A stretch of 5,818 nucleotides of DNA from Thermodesulfobacteriota bacterium (GTDB taxonomy: Bacteria; Desulfobacterota; RBG-13-43-22): positions 1 to 5,818 of the forward strand of contig JALOOY010000130.1 in the NCBI GenBank assembly GCA_025454185.1, given 5' to 3'. A model generated the notes under the pieces. That model was not told the DNA's origin and did no database searches. It worked only from the letters and a program-made list of their open reading frames with translations. Both the position numbers and the translations under genes were made by a program. The first letter of the stretch is position 1, and every line of letters begins with the position of its first letter. Positions 5,701 through 5,818 of this stretch are shown one piece after another.

Positions 5701-5818
5701 GGTCCGCAATTCCATCATCCTGGTCGATTTCATCGACCTCAAGCTGGCCGAAGGGGCGCCGCTGAAGGAGGCGGTGGTCCAGGCCGGTCTGATCCGCTTC
5801 CGGCCCATGCTGCTCACC
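2792..5818 (+). CDS. RND efflux pump, inner-membrane permease (AcrB-type superfamily), 3' end outside window
   Basis: This is a proton-driven inner-membrane exporter of the ACR_tran family, expected to act as a trimer with the two upstream gene products. An open frame of 1009 codons runs to the window edge. Family members are about 1040-1080 residues, so only part of TM11, TM12 and the tail should be missing. TM1 is at about 19-38, followed by PREEEPQ (39-45). The first periplasmic loop spans 40-350, and TM2-TM6 fall between about 351 and 505. TM7 (about 544-563) is followed by the second loop to about 900, then TM8 (903-922), TM9 (927-947) and TM10 (954-980). TM4 carries the D416-D417 pair in GILVDDAIVVVEN (412-424), equivalent to AcrB D407/D408. 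R972 in VVRNSIILVDF aligns with AcrB K940, and R1002 and T1009 align with R971 and T978, so the relay is complete with Lys replaced by Arg. No frameshift is seen. The drug-type (HAE-like) call is better supported than a metal (CusA-like) one, but the substrate is unknown. Confidence 0.94.
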   Translation, partial: MEILGPAGRVAKAFIQSKLTPLIVVASILLGVFAVIVTPREEEPQIVVPMIDIMVSYPGATAQEVDERITRPMAQFLWEIKGVEYVYTMSQPGRSLAIVRFYVGRDMETSLVDLYNKLMSNFDKIPPGASQPLVKPKSIDDVPILTYTLWSPRYQGYELRRVAQEVSDELKKDPDAGEFQILGGQRRQIRITVDPLRLRAYGLSPLQVAGVIGQANVVLPSGDFPRGNRDFLVETGGFIRDAEELGRLVIAVKDQRPVYLQEVARISDGPAEPSNYVFMGFGPAGQKDNPGQYEAVTISMAKKKGTNATHIAERAWRKIESLKGGVIPSGVEVTTTRNYGETAKDKSDELLKHMFLAAISVTLLVALALGWRESIVVAVAVPVTLALTILVTYLYGYTLNRVTLFALIFSIGILVDDAIVVVENIHRHFKYRHVDPDIAVLAVDEVGNPTILATFAVIAALLPMAFVSGLMGPYMRPIPVGASAAMLLSLLIAFIVSPWLSFIILKGAKADTGKAKEEGRLIGIFNRIYERNLRGLLDHPKKRLGFFFLIGALLLGAVLLIPFKLATVKMLPFDNKSELQVMIDLPEGSSLEETAAVTRELSEYLKTVPEVLNFQSYAGISAPFNFNGLVRHYYWRSGGHQADIQVNFVAKEERKAQSHDIAKRLRAPLQAIGSRYGARVKIVEIPPGPPVLSTLVAEVYGPDLQRQIAIAREVKGVFQKTADVVDVDWFVESDRPKLHFEVDREKAAYHGISTDTVARTVQTVLQGAVVGLGHTVKDKEPVELFLRAPLPDRAGRERLQEITLAGADGQPVSLAELVRVREGTEDLTIYRKNLKRVVYVVGDVAGNEESPVYPILRMRDAIKQLKLPEGYTLEQHTSAQPWSESRYSLKWDGEWHITYEVFRDLGLAFAAVLILIYVMVVGWFKSFLTPLVIMAPIPLSLIGILPGHALMGAFFTATSMIGFIAGAGIVVRNSIILVDFIDLKLAEGAPLKEAVVQAGLIRFRPMLLT

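Noticed and set aside
2792..5818. Heavy-metal (CusA/CzcA) class for the pump.
   Set aside because: The TM4 motif is the Asp-Asp pair of drug-type pumps, and the TM10 stretch G-I-V-V-R-N-S-I-I-L-V-D-F resembles AcrB-like, not CusA-like, sequence. I see no metal-binding Met or His cluster.
1..5818. Search by eye for a CRISPR array, tRNA, insertion-sequence ends or an embedded novel cassette.
   Set aside because: There are no regularly spaced direct repeats, no cloverleaf-like segment, no transposase and no terminal repeats. The three efflux genes and their spacers account for the whole window.

Overview
The window holds most of one tripartite RND (resistance-nodulation-division) efflux operon. 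All three genes are on the + strand, in the order outer-membrane factor (133-1479), periplasmic adaptor lipoprotein (1633-2751), inner-membrane pump (2792 to the window edge). The pump is cut off by the window after 1009 codons, at the start of the TM11 region. The coding sequence is GC-rich with strong G/C third-position bias, the Shine-Dalgarno sites are strong, and a lipoprotein signal and an outer-membrane channel are present, so the source is a Gram-negative bacterium. The gene style and pump subfamily feel like Desulfobacterota (old Deltaproteobacteria) or a similar environmental lineage, but that is an impression from recall and not a demonstrated assignment.

Layout. Positions 1-132 are a non-coding leader, more AT-rich than the genes. 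It carries a weak candidate promoter with an imperfect palindrome inside its spacer, the usual geometry of a repressor-controlled efflux promoter. Next comes the TolC-type gene. A 153-nt AT-rich gap (1480-1632) follows. It contains a perfect 13-bp inverted repeat that begins on the last base of the tolC stop codon, and a second inverted repeat whose left arm can pair with the adaptor gene's ribosome-binding region. The adaptor gene and the pump gene are 40 nt apart and should be co-transcribed.

The three products should form one envelope-spanning machine. The pump takes substrate from the periplasm or inner membrane using proton influx, the adaptor (anchored by an N-terminal lipid) bridges pump and channel, and the TolC-like trimer provides the exit duct. 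The contact and catalytic signatures needed for this are visible: tip motifs NGL...SDTL and NSL...TDLL in the channel, an R-L-T version of the adaptor RLS tip motif, and an Asp-Asp pair with Arg/Arg/Thr relay partners in the pump. The substrate cannot be read from the sequence.

I found no convincing new biological system. The protein content is an ordinary RND efflux operon. The parts most worth a second look are the regulatory structures in the leader and in the first intergenic gap, and the Lys-to-Arg exchange in the pump's proton relay. No RNA gene, mobile element or CRISPR array is visible.
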